Source of the DNA: Microbacteriaceae bacterium | GTDB lineage: Bacteria > Actinomycetota > Actinomycetes > Actinomycetales > Microbacteriaceae | DNA length: 64,000 nucleotides | Direction of reading: 5' to 3' | Assembly: GCA_025465095.1 (NCBI GenBank) | Contig: JAODME010000012.1 | Span: 1 to 64,000, forward strand | In this document: positions 25,887-33,715 of the stretch, one piece after another | Position numbering within the stretch: the stretch's first letter is position 1 | Layout of the letters: the number at the start of each line of letters is the position of its first letter | Notes under the pieces: generated by a model | The model's input: only the letters and a program-made list of their open reading frames with translations | What the model was told of the DNA's origin: nothing | The model's database searches: none | Position numbers and translations under genes: made by a program

Positions 25887-27245
25887 CTATTCGCCCGCCC
25901 CTGTCGGTGCCGCCATCTGCGATGTCAACCAGGACGCCTGCGAGTTCAGGGCGCTGAGCTGTACCTCCATGGCGGCGTACGTGCGCTCGAGCGTCGACCG
26001 GCGCGCTTCGAGCCTTCCATCCCATTCGGCGATCTGGGTGGTGAAGTTCTTGACCATCGATTCCTGGCCGGTGATCTTGGCGGTGATCATGCCGTCGTAC
26101 TTGTCCGACGCCTCTGTTGCGGCATCCGCCACGCGCGTGGCGAGCTCCTGCAGAACCCGCTCAACCTTGGCGGGGTCCTCCTTGAGGGCAGTCGCAAACC
26201 TGGCTGCATCGAACTCGATCTCGCCGGTCTTGGTGATGCTGACGCCGATTTCGGACGGCGACCTGCCGTCCACTGGCATGGATGCCGCGGTCAGAAGCTG
26301 CTGGTTCGTCGCACGGACCGTGCTGTCGCCGGTGAACGGGCCGCCGGACATCCTCGTCCTCCCCGACGAATCTGTGCTGTCAGTGACAACGGATTTGGTC
26401 GAGATCAGGGCGAAGACGCCGTTCAGCGCACCGACGAAGTCTTTGGCAACGTTGTTGATTTTGGTGTCGTCGCGGGCGACCGTGACAGTGATTGGGTCGC
26501 TCGACACAGCTGTGACCGTGACGTCCACACCGGGGAGCAACTCCGCGAAAGTATTCGTCGGCGACGTTATCGTCTGCTCGGCACTCGTGCCAGCCCAAAG
26601 CTTCAGTGAAGCGTTTTGGGCTGTCTTGATCATTGCGGCCCCCGCAGCCGGATCGAGCACGTTCCGCTGGGTTCCGCCGGCGACGGTGCTCTCAATTCCG
26701 AAGGAAGCGTCGGCGCCGGTCTCAGCCGACGTGAACTGCAGGCGGTACTTGCCGTCGCCGGTGGACACTTTGGTGGCGTTGACTCCGGCGCCGGCTCCGT
26801 TGATCGCCAGGACGACATCGTCCAGGGACGTGGAGGCAGCGGTCACAGCTGTGCGGGTACCGTCGCTGGCGACGATGGTGAGAGCCGGTGGGTTCTCCGG
26901 CCAGGTGGACATCGCCGCGGACACTGCCACCTGCGCCTGCGCGAGGCTGGCCACCACGACATTCATCTGACCTGCGCTGGCTTCCGCTCTCGCGGTTGCC
27001 GTAGCTGTCGTTGAGCTGGTGGTCGCGGTGTAGAGGTCGAGGGCCCCTGGTTGAGCGGTGGTTCTCGCCAGTTCACCGAGGGCGGCAATCTTGGCGTTCA
27101 GCCCCTGGAGGGCGGAAATCATGCTTTGGCTGGTGGAGACCTTCGTTTTGAGGATGGTCTGCGGCAGCGCCTCGAGTTGCATCAAGGAATTGATCAGCGA
27201 GGTGGTGTCCAGGCCACTGACGAGTCCGTCGACTGCGAGTCCCAT
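25887..27245 (-). CDS. fliD: Flagellar filament cap protein FliD
   Basis: Caps the filament tip and folds incoming flagellin. The N-terminal region has the FliD_N pattern (VDGLVSGLDTTSLINSLMQLE) and the C-terminal region has the FliD_C coiled coil (ARRSTLERTYAAMEVQLSALN). 452 aa is typical. It begins an operon fliD-fliS-fliT-like, downstream of fliC. No sigma-28-like element was found in front of it. Confidence 0.94.
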   Translation of the reverse strand: MGLAVDGLVSGLDTTSLINSLMQLEALPQTILKTKVSTSQSMISALQGLNAKIAALGELARTTAQPGALDLYTATTSSTTATATARAEASAGQMNVVVASLAQAQVAVSAAMSTWPENPPALTIVASDGTRTAVTAASTSLDDVVLAINGAGAGVNATKVSTGDGKYRLQFTSAETGADASFGIESTVAGGTQRNVLDPAAGAAMIKTAQNASLKLWAGTSAEQTITSPTNTFAELLPGVDVTVTAVSSDPITVTVARDDTKINNVAKDFVGALNGVFALISTKSVVTDSTDSSGRTRMSGGPFTGDSTVRATNQQLLTAASMPVDGRSPSEIGVSITKTGEIEFDAARFATALKEDPAKVERVLQELATRVADAATEASDKYDGMITAKITGQESMVKNFTTQIAEWDGRLEARRSTLERTYAAMEVQLSALNSQASWLTSQMAAPTGAGE

Positions 27246-27314
27246 TGTTGATCTTTCCCTCGGTGATTTCGGGTATTACTTTCGACTCGATGGTGGGTGG
27301 CACCGGGAACGCCG

Positions 27315-27358
27315 GGTGGCGACCGAGGCGAAGGTCCAGTTCATCCTCGACCGCCACC
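27315..27358 (-). terminator. Hairpin after fliC
   Basis: On the minus strand a 14-bp stem forms between the reverse complements of 27345-27358 and 27315-27328, with 12 Watson-Crick and 2 G-U pairs around a 16-base loop. On the plus strand the same two positions are mismatches, so the structure belongs to the fliC transcript. It starts 22 bases after the fliC stop. There is no U-run, so it may stabilise the mRNA or act as a weak terminator before fliD. Confidence 0.5.
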
Positions 27359-27380
27359 GAGCGTTGATCTATTACCCGGT

Positions 27381-28523
27381 CTAGCGGAGGAGCTGCAGCA
27401 CTCCGCTGTTCGACTGGTTGGCCTGCGCCAGCATCGCGGTGCCAGCCTGTGAGAGCAGGTTCGCGCGGGTGTAGTTGACCATCTCCTCTGCCATGTCGGT
27501 GTCGCGGATGCGAGACTCGGCAGCAGAGATGTTCTCCTTCGACACGTTCAACGTGTTGATGGCCGACTCGAACCGGTTCTGCACGGCACCCAGTTCGGCG
27601 CGAGCGCTGGAGACGGCGGTGATCTGCGTGTCGATCAGGAGAATCGATGCCTGAGCCGCGGCGGCGCTGTCGAAGCCTGCGGTTGCGGGCGTTCCGGCGG
27701 TGACCGCGCTCGCGACGAAGGTGTTGGGCGTCGTGGAGTCCTGCGCGATGGTGACAGGCCCACCAGCGGACGTCTTCGACGTGACGACGAGCTTGCCCTG
27801 GTTGTCGAGCGATGCCGAGAAGTTCTGCGCGAACCCCTTGTCAGCGTTGAGCGCCGTAGCCATGGCTCCGGTGCTTGCATACGCCGCGCCCGGCTTGGCG
27901 ACCGTAACGACCGTCGAACCCTGAGTGAACTGGGTCTGCATGTCGCCGAGGTTGATTGCCGTGGCCGTCGTGAACTGCGCGCCCGTCGTGGTCCCGAAGT
28001 TTATTCCGGCAACAACCGTGTCGACGTTCGCCCCGCTGAGGTCCACGTTGATCTGGCTGCTCGATGCTCCATCGGCGCCCACCTGGAACTTCAGCGTGGC
28101 GGTGCTGTCGAGCAGCTGGATTCCGTTGAAGTTCGTCGACTCTGCAATGCGGCTGAGCTCGTCGCGCAGCGACAGGGCCTCGTCACCGATAGCAGTTCGC
28201 GCTTCGATGCTGTTCGAGTCGTTACCGGCCTGAACGGCGAGATCCCGCATGCGCTGCAGAATCGAGTGGACCTCGGTCAGCGAACCTTCAACGGTCTGGA
28301 TGACGGAGATGCCATCCTGGGCGTTTCGAGCGGCAACGGTAAGGCCGCCGATCTGCGAACGCAGACCCTCGGAGATTGCCAGCCCGGCTGCGTCGTCAGC
28401 GGCGCGGTTGATGCGGAGCCCACTGGAAAGCTTCTCCAGCGACTTTGACAGGTCGTTCTGCGTACCCGACAGGTTGCGGTACGAGTTGAGTGCGGCGATA
28501 TTGGTGTTGATCTGCATACCCAT
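27381..28523 (-). CDS. fliC: Flagellin
   Basis: Filament protein. The N-terminal D0/D1 region (QINTNIAALNSYRNL, then GLAISEGLRSQIGGL) and the C-terminal D0 region (NYTRANLLSQAGTAMLAQANQ with LLR at the end) are both intact. A central variable domain spans about residues 165-290. 380 aa is moderate in size. GGAGGA lies about 8 bases before the ATG. The leader carries CsrA-like sites, and a sigma-28-type promoter lies 60-90 bases upstream. Only one flagellin gene is seen. Confidence 0.97.
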   Translation of the reverse strand: MGMQINTNIAALNSYRNLSGTQNDLSKSLEKLSSGLRINRAADDAAGLAISEGLRSQIGGLTVAARNAQDGISVIQTVEGSLTEVHSILQRMRDLAVQAGNDSNSIEARTAIGDEALSLRDELSRIAESTNFNGIQLLDSTATLKFQVGADGASSSQINVDLSGANVDTVVAGINFGTTTGAQFTTATAINLGDMQTQFTQGSTVVTVAKPGAAYASTGAMATALNADKGFAQNFSASLDNQGKLVVTSKTSAGGPVTIAQDSTTPNTFVASAVTAGTPATAGFDSAAAAQASILLIDTQITAVSSARAELGAVQNRFESAINTLNVSKENISAAESRIRDTDMAEEMVNYTRANLLSQAGTAMLAQANQSNSGVLQLLR

Positions 28524-28530
28524 GGTGTAT

Positions 28531-28575
28531 TCCTCCGTGATTGGGTCTGGTGCACCTGTCCATCCGTGGGCAGGT
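28531..28575 (-). promoter_or_regulatory. Candidate CsrA binding leader of fliC
   Basis: The fliC leader has two copies of CACGGA(U/G)G on the minus strand. The first (28568-28561) lies in the loop of a hairpin whose arms are ACCTG (28575-28571) and CAGGT (28558-28554). The second, CACGGAGGA (28539-28531), is the ribosome binding site itself. A loop-exposed GGA plus a second GGA over the Shine-Dalgarno site is how CsrA represses flagellin in Bacillus. The match is by eye only. Confidence 0.55.
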
Positions 28576-28583
28576 ATGTGAAG

Positions 28584-28612
28584 CTATCGGCACTCGAGTG
28601 CCCCTGGTTAGG
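28584..28612 (-). promoter_or_regulatory. Sigma-28-type promoter before fliC
   Basis: On the minus strand CCTAAC (28612-28607), a 15-bp spacer and GCCGATAG (28591-28584), a near-perfect flagellar sigma promoter. Transcription would begin near 28577, so the leader is about 54 bases and starts at the CsrA-like hairpin. Confidence 0.78.
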
Positions 28613-28642
28613 CGTCTCGAAAATATCTTTCCTCGGGACCGC

Positions 28643-29464
28643 TCATGATGCCGCGTAGTCTTCGGCCGCCGAGCGCCCGAGTGTCGCCCGCGTCCCGTTT
28701 GCGGCCGCGTGCTCGGCCAGGCGGGTGAGGTAGGCGGTTCGGTTCGCCGGGGCTATGCGTGACTGCATGACGTACGGGCTAGCGGTGTCCTCCCCGTAGT
28801 GCACGGTCATTCCGTCGCGGATCAGCCGGATGGCCTCGGCGCGCAGTTGCGAGACCGCTGAGTGCGTCGTGCCCAGCCCGGCCGCGATTTCCTTGACCGA
28901 GCGGTCATCGAAGTACACCTGCTCGACGATGCTCCGCATCTTTTCCGGCAGAGCGTTCACCGCGGCGGTCAGGTAGCTCAGGCGCTCGGCGACGAGGAGG
29001 GTCTCCTCGGGCAGTGGAATCTCGGCGTGCAAGTGCTCGACGGTGACGTCATCGAGGGTTGTAACGACGCGGGAGGCGTCAGCGATCGCAGTGCGTGCCG
29101 TTTCGCGGTCCGCGCCGAGCGCCGACGCAACCTCGTCCACAGTCGGTGGGCGTCCGAGTGCCGCCGTCAGGCTCTCCTGGACAGAGTTCGTCTCCTTGAT
29201 GCGCCGACGGGTTGAGCGCGGCGCCCAGTCTGCGGAGCGCATGTCGTCGGCGAAGGCTCCGACGATCCGACGCCGGGCGAAGGCGCCGAATGGCACGCCG
29301 AGCGTCGGATCGAACGCGTCTGCCGAGGTGATCAACGCGATAGCGCCGACCGAGGCGAGATCGTCCCGAGACAGGTGTGTCGCTCTCGCCCACACTTCAG
29401 AAACGAGATAGCCGACAAGCGGCAGGTTCTCAACCACCAACTTGTTGCGTGCTGCGCGGTTCAT
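28643..29464 (-). CDS. FliA/WhiG-type sigma factor
   Basis: Alternative sigma factor predicted to direct RNA polymerase to flagellar promoters. Region 2 is visible as DDLASVGAIALITSADAFDP with FGAFARRRIVGAFADDMR and DWAPRS, the FliA/WhiG/SigD pattern. Region 4 is visible as LPEKMRSIVEQVYFDDRSVKEIAAGLG with the helix-turn-helix TTHSAVSQL. I chose the ATG at 29464 (273 aa). The C-terminal 50 residues past region 4 are unusual. It sits beside fliC and opposite flgN, both with sigma-28-like promoters. No anti-sigma FlgM was found. Confidence 0.88.
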   Translation of the reverse strand: MNRAARNKLVVENLPLVGYLVSEVWARATHLSRDDLASVGAIALITSADAFDPTLGVPFGAFARRRIVGAFADDMRSADWAPRSTRRRIKETNSVQESLTAALGRPPTVDEVASALGADRETARTAIADASRVVTTLDDVTVEHLHAEIPLPEETLLVAERLSYLTAAVNALPEKMRSIVEQVYFDDRSVKEIAAGLGTTHSAVSQLRAEAIRLIRDGMTVHYGEDTASPYVMQSRIAPANRTAYLTRLAEHAAANGTRATLGRSAAEDYAAS

Positions 29465-29613
29465 TCTGTGGACCCCCCGGGGCGTAATACGTGGACTGAT
29501 GCGAAGCACGGCCTGAGCTCGTGCTAGTCAGTACCAGGTTCGGGTCCAGCGGTACAGGTGTTCTGGGGCATTTCCGACTCTAGATGCCTGCGCCTTCTCT
29601 CTGCGCAAGAATC

Positions 29614-29639
29614 ATGCCCCCAGTCGGGGGCGCATTTTT
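29614..29639 (+). terminator. Intrinsic-type terminator with no gene in front of it
   Basis: GCCCCC-AGTC-GGGGGC followed by GCATTTTTC on the plus strand, a stem with a tetraloop and a short T-run. It reads in the plus direction, but the only plus-strand genes nearby start after it (flgN). It may insulate flgN or end an unannotated short transcript from the preceding 150 bases. A smaller TGCGC/GCGCA stem lies just before it. Confidence 0.55.
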
Positions 29640-29648
29640 CGACGAATG

Positions 29649-29677
29649 CCTAACGCGCCGCGTGCGGGTGCCGACAG
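29649..29677 (+). promoter_or_regulatory. Sigma-28-type promoter before flgN
   Basis: CCTAAC (29649-29654), a 15-bp spacer and GCCGACAG (29670-29677). Same spacing as the fliC and flgB promoters, with one change in the -10 element. Transcription would begin near 29684 and cover flgN-flgK-flgL-fliW. Confidence 0.7.
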
Positions 29678-29748
29678 TACCGGTCAAGGCGTGCGTGCCC
29701 TAACCCGCAGAACCACTGCGGCACTCACCCGAGAAAGCTGGAGGAGCC

Positions 29749-30231
29749 GTGGGCGCAAACGAACTGTCCGCGCTGCTATGGCGTGAGCGCGAGCTCCTCG
29801 AGCTTCTGCTGTTCAAGCTCGAGGAGGAGCAGCTGCTGCTTACCGCGGGCAAGTCGCGCTGGATCCAGCATGCCACTCGCGAGGTGGAGCAGGTGATGGA
29901 GCGGCTTCGCACTTCGGGCCTAGCGCGCACCGTTGAGGTCGCGGAAGTCGCGAGACAATGGGGCGTGCCCGAGGAGTCGACTTTGCGCGAACTAGCCGCG
30001 CACGCACCATCTGGTCCGTGGGGCGACGTCCTCGGCGCACACCTTCGCGCCATGCGAGAACTCACCGACCAGATAAAGCAGGTGCGTGACCTCAATGAGC
30101 AGTTCCTGCGCCAGGCGGCGCGCTCTACACAGGAGCTATTCGCCGATCTGCATCCGGAGGCAGGGACTTATGACTCGCGCGGCGGATCCGGCGCGCCGTC
30201 AGCCGCACTGCTGTTCGATACGAGGATGTGA
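29749..30231 (+). CDS. flgN: FlgN-like chaperone of hook-filament junction proteins
   Basis: Predicted export chaperone for FlgK and FlgL. The 160-aa protein is helical and Glu/Leu-rich, with WRERELLELLLFKLEEEQLLL near the start, the FlgN pattern, and the segment LAARSTQELFADLHPEAGTYDSRG-like at the end. The GTG start has GGAGGAG just before it. It is the first gene of the flgN-flgK-flgL-fliW operon. Confidence 0.85.
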   Translation: MGANELSALLWRERELLELLLFKLEEEQLLLTAGKSRWIQHATREVEQVMERLRTSGLARTVEVAEVARQWGVPEESTLRELAAHAPSGPWGDVLGAHLRAMRELTDQIKQVRDLNEQFLRQAARSTQELFADLHPEAGTYDSRGGSGAPSAALLFDTRM

Positions 30232-30240
30232 GACTCGTCC

Positions 30241-31671
30241 GTGAGTACCTTTAGTGGCCTGAACACCGCGTACAGCGGCCTCGTCGCCGCGCGCAACGGC
30301 ATCGACGTGGTCGGTCAGAACATCGCCAACGCGAACACCGAGGGATACACTCGGCAACGAATCTCGACCAGTGCGGTGCCCCCGACCGGTTACGCGAGCC
30401 TCTTCGCAGCTGGTTTTCGCGCTGGCGAGGGGGTGTCAGTCGAAGGCGTCTCCCGACTCGGCGATTCGTTTCTCGACGCACGCGTACGGTCCTCTGCCGC
30501 GACCTCCGGTTACTGGATGTCCCGAGCCGAAGCATTGACGAACATCGAGTCCACACTTCAAGAGCCCGGCGAGAACGGACTCTCGACCCAGTTGAACCAA
30601 TTCTGGTCGGCCTGGCAAGGGCTAGCCAATCAGGTGGGCGAGGCAGCGCCCGCCGGGGTGCTGCTCGCCGAGGCCGGGGTGCTTGTCACCAGGATTTCTG
30701 CGGGATTCAACGAACTAGGCGGCCAGTGGGCACAGTTGCGCGGCAAGGTCGACGGGATGGTGAGTGAGCTCAACAACGCGGCGGCCCAGGTCGCCGACCT
30801 CAACGCGACCATCCGATCGACCCTCGCAGCCGGCCAGTCGGCGAACGAACTGCTCGACCGCCGCGGGGTGCTCTCGTCGACGATCGCATCGCTCGCAGGC
30901 GGAACCGTCCGCGCGTCGGCGGACGGGTCGGTCGAAGTACTCATCGGCGGCAACGCCATCGTCTCGGGCGACACCTTCCGCCCGGTACAGGCGAGCGGAG
31001 CGTATCTGATGGACAGCGCGGAAGCCTTCCCCGTGTCGCTCGAGTGGGCAGACCCCACCCGATCAGGCAAGGCCATCGACCTGCAGGGCGGTGAGATTGC
31101 CGGCGCCCTGTCGGCACTCGCCCCCGCCGACGGGAGCAGAACCGGCGGTGCCATCGCCGAAGCGGCTGAGGAATACAATTCGCTCGCCACATCCCTCGCC
31201 GAACAGGTGAACGCGCTTCACCGAACGGGTCAGTCCACCACCGGCGAGACCAACCTTGACTTCTTCGGACTCCCACCCGGTGTGCCGGCAGCGCGAGGCC
31301 TTTTCGTCATCCCGGCCGACATGAGCGGCATAGCGGCAGGAGAGCCGGGCGCGGGCGCCTACGCTGGCACGATCGCCGACAAGATCGCCCAACTCAGCGT
31401 CACTGCCAACTCACCTAGCAAGGTCTGGTCGAACTTCGTCACGCGCATCGGAGTGGCGACGCGATCCGATCTGCAACAAGCCGTCGTGGCGGACCTCACC
31501 GCGACCTCGGCCCGTTCGATGCAGCTCGCTGGAGCGTCCGTAGACATGGACGAGGAGAACGTGAATCTGCTTACTTATCAGGTCGCCTATCAGGGGGCCG
31601 CTCGGGTCTTGACCGCCATCGACGAAATGCTCGAGGTCTTGATCAACCGCACCGGACTCGTCGGGAGGTAG
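30241..31671 (+). CDS. flgK: Hook-filament junction protein FlgK
   Basis: Joins hook to filament. The N-terminal signature is GLNTAYSGLVAARNGIDVVG with NIANANTEGYTRQR, and the C-terminal signature contains NLLTYQVAYQGAARVLTAID. 476 aa is typical. It starts at a GTG 9 bases after flgN and is followed 3 bases later by flgL. Confidence 0.95.
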   Translation: MSTFSGLNTAYSGLVAARNGIDVVGQNIANANTEGYTRQRISTSAVPPTGYASLFAAGFRAGEGVSVEGVSRLGDSFLDARVRSSAATSGYWMSRAEALTNIESTLQEPGENGLSTQLNQFWSAWQGLANQVGEAAPAGVLLAEAGVLVTRISAGFNELGGQWAQLRGKVDGMVSELNNAAAQVADLNATIRSTLAAGQSANELLDRRGVLSSTIASLAGGTVRASADGSVEVLIGGNAIVSGDTFRPVQASGAYLMDSAEAFPVSLEWADPTRSGKAIDLQGGEIAGALSALAPADGSRTGGAIAEAAEEYNSLATSLAEQVNALHRTGQSTTGETNLDFFGLPPGVPAARGLFVIPADMSGIAAGEPGAGAYAGTIADKIAQLSVTANSPSKVWSNFVTRIGVATRSDLQQAVVADLTATSARSMQLAGASVDMDEENVNLLTYQVAYQGAARVLTAIDEMLEVLINRTGLVGR

Positions 31672-31674
31672 CGC

Positions 31675-32559
31675 ATGATCACCCGAGTCACGAACCAGAC
31701 CCTCGCGCAGTCCGCGCTTCGCAACCTGCAATCCAACATGTCCGATCTGGCCAGGCTGCAGAACCGGGCCTCTTCCCGTCAATCAATCACACGGCCCTCC
31801 GACGATCCGACCGGCACCGCCGATTCCCTGCGAATTCGCGCGGCGCAGCAGGCATCCGAGCAGCACGGCCGCAACATCGCTGACGGAAACGGGTGGCTCG
31901 CAACGGTTGATTCGGCTCTGACAGCATCCGTCTCCATTCTCCACAGAGTGCGGGACCTGACCCTGCAGGGCGCGAATGACGGCGCCCTGTCGCCTGAGGC
32001 TAAGAATGCGATCGCGCTCGAGCTCAAGACGCTTGGGGACGAACTGTTCAGCGTGGCCAACCGCTCCTACCTCGGGCGCAACGTCTTCGCCGGGAACTCG
32101 AACGCCGGCGCAGCTTTCGACGCCGTGTTCACGCACAATGGGTCGCCCACCAGCACGGTGCAGCGGCGTATCGGCGACGACGCGACGGTTCGGGTCGACG
32201 CCGACGGCGTGGGGGTCTTCGGCGAAGGAGACACGTCCGTTTTCGCTGTCATCAGTAGAGTTGTCGGTGACCTGAACGCTGGCGTGAACGTCCGCGAACG
32301 ACTGAACGAAGTCGACGACCGGTTGCAGGCGATTGTGGGTTACCAAGCCGAAGTCGGCACGCGACAGGTGCAGTTGGATCGGGCCGAGGAGGCGAACATG
32401 GAACGGTCGATAGCGCTCGAGACGCAACGCTCAGGAGTGGAAGACGTGGACCTCGCCCGCGTGATCCTCGATCTGAAACTTCAGGAGACCAGCTATCAGT
32501 CGGCGCTCGCGGTGACTGCTCGCGTGTTGCAGCCGACGCTGATGGACTTCCTGCGATGA
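31675..32559 (+). CDS. flgL: Hook-filament junction protein FlgL
   Basis: Second junction protein, a flagellin homologue. It has the flagellin-type N-terminus (LRNLQSNMSDLARLQNRASS, then RPSDDPTGTADSLRIRAAQQ) and a helical C-terminus (VDLARVILDLKLQETSYQSAL). 294 aa is standard for FlgL. It overlaps fliW by 4 bases. Confidence 0.94.
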   Translation: MITRVTNQTLAQSALRNLQSNMSDLARLQNRASSRQSITRPSDDPTGTADSLRIRAAQQASEQHGRNIADGNGWLATVDSALTASVSILHRVRDLTLQGANDGALSPEAKNAIALELKTLGDELFSVANRSYLGRNVFAGNSNAGAAFDAVFTHNGSPTSTVQRRIGDDATVRVDADGVGVFGEGDTSVFAVISRVVGDLNAGVNVRERLNEVDDRLQAIVGYQAEVGTRQVQLDRAEEANMERSIALETQRSGVEDVDLARVILDLKLQETSYQSALAVTARVLQPTLMDFLR

Positions 32560-32936
32560 GCATGCCGCTGCAGTTCATCACTGCCCCCCGCGGTTTCGAA
32601 CCGCTCGTCGACTTCGCACTCCACGATGTCGAGGGTGTCACCGGCCTGTACGCCCTCCGAGCGACCGAGAGCGAGACGCGCGTCTTCGTGGTCGACGCCG
32701 GCGTGCACCTGCCCGATTACACCCCCGAGATCTCGAACGAACAGGGCAGCGCACTCCAGCTCGAGTCGAGCGATAACGCGATAGTGCTCGTGGTGGCGAA
32801 CCCCGGAAATGGTGGCATGACCCTCAACCTGATGGCTCCGATCGTGGTGAACGCGACCACCGGACGGTGCGCCCAGGTGATTCTCGAAGGCCAGGAGTGG
32901 CCTCTGCGTGCGGAGCTGGCGCCCCGGCTCGGCTGA
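32556..32936 (+). CDS. fliW: Flagellar assembly factor FliW
   Basis: Binds either flagellin or CsrA, releasing CsrA from repression when flagellin is low. The 126-aa protein has the FliW beta-barrel pattern (FEPLVDFALHDVEGVTGLYAL, then NPGNGGMTLNLMAPIVVNATT). It is translationally coupled to flgL. With csrA at the far end of the locus it completes the feedback pair. Confidence 0.93.
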   Translation: MSMPLQFITAPRGFEPLVDFALHDVEGVTGLYALRATESETRVFVVDAGVHLPDYTPEISNEQGSALQLESSDNAIVLVVANPGNGGMTLNLMAPIVVNATTGRCAQVILEGQEWPLRAELAPRLG

Positions 32937-33079
32937 CCCCGTCGGGGTGCGCAGATGTCCTCGCCGCCGTAGCTCCTGAACAATTCCGTGTTCGTGCCGC
33001 AGAGGAGCATCTGAAGGAAACGGATTGGGGCGCCGCTTTCCGCTCGTTGGGAGACGAAGGCGTGGTCTGCCAGGGGCGG

Positions 33080-33715
33080 TCAGCCGGCGTGCGGGTGCTT
33101 GTCGACGTTGGACAGCAGCTCGTCGGCATGGGCGCCGACAGATCCCCCGGGATGACTGTGAAGGACTGACCGCCACGAGTATCCGCGGCGCTTCATGAGG
33201 GCGATGGCGAGCGCATCGCCCCACGCTGCGGTGGCAAGGGTCGACCCCATTGCGATCACCCCGCCGGGGTCGGCAGTCGACGAGTCGATAAGGACGGGGA
33301 GGTCGACGACGAGGCCGAGGGGGGACTCGACGCGGGCGGTGAGGGCGATCGATCCCGCGCCGCGATCCTTCGCCAGCTGCACGAATTCGGTGAGTTCGGC
33401 AGATTCACCACCCTTGGAGATTGCGATGACGAGGTCGCCGGCTCCGACGGCCCCCACTGTTCCGTGCAGGCCGTCTGCCGCGATGAGAAAGAATGATGGG
33501 GTGCCGCAGACTGAGAGCAAGTGAGCTAGCCGGCGGGCGATCGCGCCCGACGTTCCCGACCCGATGACGATGACCTTGCCCGGCACCGCGAGCAGTTTCT
33601 CTACTGCTTCGTCAAAGCTGTCATCGATCTGGGCAGCGATCGCGGCGATGGCCGCCGACTCGGCGACGATGAGCTGGCGGGCTTCGTCTTGGCTAGAGGA
33701 AGTGTGGTTAGTCAT
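33080..33715 (-). CDS. SIS-domain sugar-phosphate isomerase
   Basis: A single SIS (sugar isomerase) domain of 211 aa. The pattern KVIVIGSGTSGAIARRLAHLLS and the phosphate-binding SKGGES are clear. The C-terminal HSHPGGSVG resembles the HPGGALG motif of arabinose-5-phosphate isomerases (KdsD/GutQ), but the CBS-domain pair of those enzymes is missing. It could also be a 6-phospho-3-hexuloisomerase. It overlaps the upstream permease by 8 bases, so it belongs to the sugar import operon and probably interconverts the phosphorylated substrate. Confidence 0.75.
   Translation of the reverse strand: MTNHTSSSQDEARQLIVAESAAIAAIAAQIDDSFDEAVEKLLAVPGKVIVIGSGTSGAIARRLAHLLSVCGTPSFFLIAADGLHGTVGAVGAGDLVIAISKGGESAELTEFVQLAKDRGAGSIALTARVESPLGLVVDLPVLIDSSTADPGGVIAMGSTLATAAWGDALAIALMKRRGYSWRSVLHSHPGGSVGAHADELLSNVDKHPHAG

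Noticed and set aside
27246-27380. A sigma-28 promoter before fliD
   Set aside because: No CTAA and CCGATA pair with 15-bp spacing exists in this gap on the minus strand.
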